A stretch of 64,000 nt of DNA, taken from NCBI GenBank assembly GCA_016290775.1, contig JAEEVF010000001.1:558001-622000 (forward strand), written 5' to 3'. Under the pieces are notes generated by a model. That model did not search any database, had not been told where the DNA came from, and was given only the letters and a program-made list of their open reading frames with translations. A program made the position numbers and the translations under genes. Origin of the DNA: Acetatifactor sp. (GTDB lineage: Bacteria > Bacillota > Clostridia > Lachnospirales > Lachnospiraceae). This document shows, one piece after another, positions 62,791 through 64,000 of the stretch; position 1 is the stretch's first letter; each line of letters starts with the position of its first letter.

Positions 62791-63336
62791 ATGGGAGTAA
62801 TGGATAAGTTCCTGAATTACATGAAGCTGAATGATAATGAGGATGAGTATTATGACAATGATTTTTTAGATGATGACGAGGCAGATGAAGCGCCTGCGCC
62901 TAAAAAACCTTTTGTTTCCAAGCCTTCTTCAAATGATGATTATGACGACGAGGAGCCAGCGCCTGCAAGACGCCCCGTATCCCGTCCCGTTGCAGCACCT
63001 AGTAAGGTAACGCCGATGCGTGCGAACCCCAAGAAGGGCAATGCAGCCGGCATGGAAGTTTGCGTGATCAAGCCTACGAGCTTTGAGGATGCAAGAGAGA
63101 TCACTGAAACACTTCTGAAGAACAGAACGATCGTGATGAACTTAGAAGGCCTTGACGTTGACGTGGCACAGCGCATCCTGGATTTCACTTCCGGTTCCTG
63201 CTATGCGATTGATGGCAACCTGCAGAAGATTTCCATGTATATCTTCATCATCACGCCCGCAAGCGTTGACATTTCCGGAGATTTTCAGAATATCTTAGGC
63301 GGTTTTGATTCTTCAATGTTGAACACTGTTTTATAA
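62791..63336 (+). CDS. sepF: Cell division protein SepF
   Basis: A 181-residue SepF, membrane anchor and organiser of FtsZ filaments. The N-terminal MGVMDKFLNYMKLN is the amphipathic membrane helix; an acidic, Pro-rich linker spans about 18-85; the SepF core (about 88-175) has ITETLLKNRTIVMNLEG and RILDFTSGSCYAIDGN. 24 bp after ylmE; a terminator follows. Confidence 0.95.
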   Translation: MGVMDKFLNYMKLNDNEDEYYDNDFLDDDEADEAPAPKKPFVSKPSSNDDYDDEEPAPARRPVSRPVAAPSKVTPMRANPKKGNAAGMEVCVIKPTSFEDAREITETLLKNRTIVMNLEGLDVDVAQRILDFTSGSCYAIDGNLQKISMYIFIITPASVDISGDFQNILGGFDSSMLNTVL

Positions 63337-63360
63337 TCTCTGATCAAAATCAAAAGTGCG

Positions 63361-63397
63361 GAAAGCTTCCCGCAAAGCGGCGGGAAGCTTTTCTTTC
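63361..63397 (+). terminator. Terminator after sepF
   Basis: A 12-bp stem, AAAGCTTCCCGC (63362-63373) with GCGGGAAGCTTT (63380-63391), followed by TTCTTTC, 25 bp after the sepF stop. Confidence 0.85.
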
Positions 63398-63428
63398 GTT
63401 ATGTATCATATTATGGAGGTATAAGGAA

Positions 63429-64000
63429 TTGGCCGAGAGACTTGAAGTTCAAATGAATAAAAAGCCCTGTTATTCCATCGTTTTTTCCACGGATTGGAAT
63501 GAACTGGCGATGGAGCTTTCCGAAATGGAGTTACAGGGCCGAAAGATCTGCATTATCACGGACTCAAACGTGGATCCGATCTACGGAGAAGTGGTTGCAA
63601 ACGCGATCAAACCTTGCTGCAAGGAGGTTTTCCGATTCGTTTTTCCTGCGGGAGAGGAGAACAAGAACTTAGATACGGTACGAGATGCGTATGTTTTCCT
63701 GATCCAGAACCATTTTGACCGAAAAGATCTTTTGATCGCGCTGGGCGGAGGCGTCGTTGGAGACTTGACCGGATTCGTCGCTGCGACCTATCTTAGGGGC
63801 ATTGATTTCATCCAGGTGCCTACAACGCTACTCGCACAGGCAGACAGCTCCATCGGCGGAAAGACGGGCGTTGACTTTGACGGTTATAAGAACATGGTTG
63901 GCGCTTTCAAGATGCCGAAACTTGTTTTCATGAATTTTGAGACGCTTAAGACACTGGATGAGAGACAGTATTATTCTGGATTTGCGGAGATCATGAAGCA
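63429..64000 (+). CDS. aroB: 3-dehydroquinate synthase (3' end outside window)
   Basis: The first 190 codons of AroB, the second enzyme of the shikimate pathway, cyclising DAHP to 3-dehydroquinate with NAD and a metal. The NAD site LIALGGGVVGDLTGF and the blocks QVPTTLLAQADSSIGGKTGVD and FAEIMK are diagnostic. TTG 63429 is the start, 9 bases after GGAGG; an ATG at 63453 lacks a site. The gene runs off the right edge. Confidence 0.95.
   Translation, partial: MAERLEVQMNKKPCYSIVFSTDWNELAMELSEMELQGRKICIITDSNVDPIYGEVVANAIKPCCKEVFRFVFPAGEENKNLDTVRDAYVFLIQNHFDRKDLLIALGGGVVGDLTGFVAATYLRGIDFIQVPTTLLAQADSSIGGKTGVDFDGYKNMVGAFKMPKLVFMNFETLKTLDERQYYSGFAEIMK

Noticed and set aside
1..64000. tRNA, rRNA, SRP RNA, insertion sequences, prophage, attachment sites
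   Set aside because: Looked for in gaps between genes; none recognised. Gaps are short and explained by promoters, terminators or the T-box.

Overview
The window looks like the chromosome of an anaerobic Gram-positive bacterium of the Clostridia, most likely family Lachnospiraceae. The evidence is an Rnf complex, an anaerobic ribonucleotide reductase, a T-box leader, a ylxM-ffh-rpsP-khpA-rimM-trmD-rplS cluster, an mreBCD-mrdA-minC-rodA-mgsA cluster, a ylmE-sepF pair, strong GGAGG ribosome binding sites and frequent TTG/GTG starts. I see no tRNA, rRNA, CRISPR array, insertion sequence or prophage. Almost all of it is compact housekeeping DNA on the + strand; only prs and one acyltransferase are on the - strand.

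Layout. 1-2.6 kb: end of an rnf operon (rnfE, A, B). 2.7-5.8 kb: a HelD-type helicase that appears to carry a C-terminal glycosidase-type beta-sandwich. 5.8-15.4 kb: a long run for protein targeting and ribosome maturation (ylxM, ffh, rpsP, khpA, rimM, a trmD-acetyltransferase fusion, rplS, two signal peptidases, rbgA, rnhB, yraN, pgeF). 15.5-19 kb: a two-component system. 19-20.2 kb: prs (-). 20.3-24.8 kb: a DUF512 protein, der, plsY, gpsA. 24.8-28.1 kb: an acyltransferase (-), divergent from a MoxR ATPase/VWA pair. 28.1-29.7 kb: T-box-controlled tyrS. 29.8-32.6 kb: nucleoside salvage (punA, cdd, an NCS2 permease). 32.7-35.6 kb: a membrane-anchored MutS-like ATPase, a tiny membrane protein and a WYL regulator. 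35.7-39.1 kb: nrdD, nrdG and dut, with probable NrdR boxes. 39.2-50.6 kb: miaB, an acyltransferase, a SulP transporter, mutS, mutL, miaA and a PLP enzyme. 50.8-60.1 kb: radC and the cell-shape cluster mreB, mreC, mreD, mrdA, minC, rodA, mgsA and a lipoprotein D,D-carboxypeptidase. 60.1-64 kb: an orphan P-loop protein, an HlyD-like membrane protein, ylmE, sepF and the start of aroB.

The genes work as recognisable modules: energy conservation (Rnf), co-translational targeting and processing (Ffh, signal peptidases), tRNA modification (TrmD, MiaA, MiaB), mismatch repair (MutS, MutL), deoxynucleotide supply (NrdDG, Dut, Cdd, PunA, Prs), phospholipid synthesis (PlsY, GpsA) and rod elongation/division (MreBCD, PBP2, RodA, MinC, SepF).

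No complete new accessory system is evident. The most unusual points are domain fusions or extensions (helicase plus glycosidase-type sandwich, TrmD plus GNAT, RnfE with a four-Cys and Ala/Lys/Glu tail, a membrane-anchored MutS relative), a terminator-like hairpin with a competing pairing at the mreB/mreC junction, a promoter nested in a terminator before ylxM, minC without minD or minE beside it, and yraN without an ordinary start codon. All assignments rest on motif recognition by eye; no database search was run.
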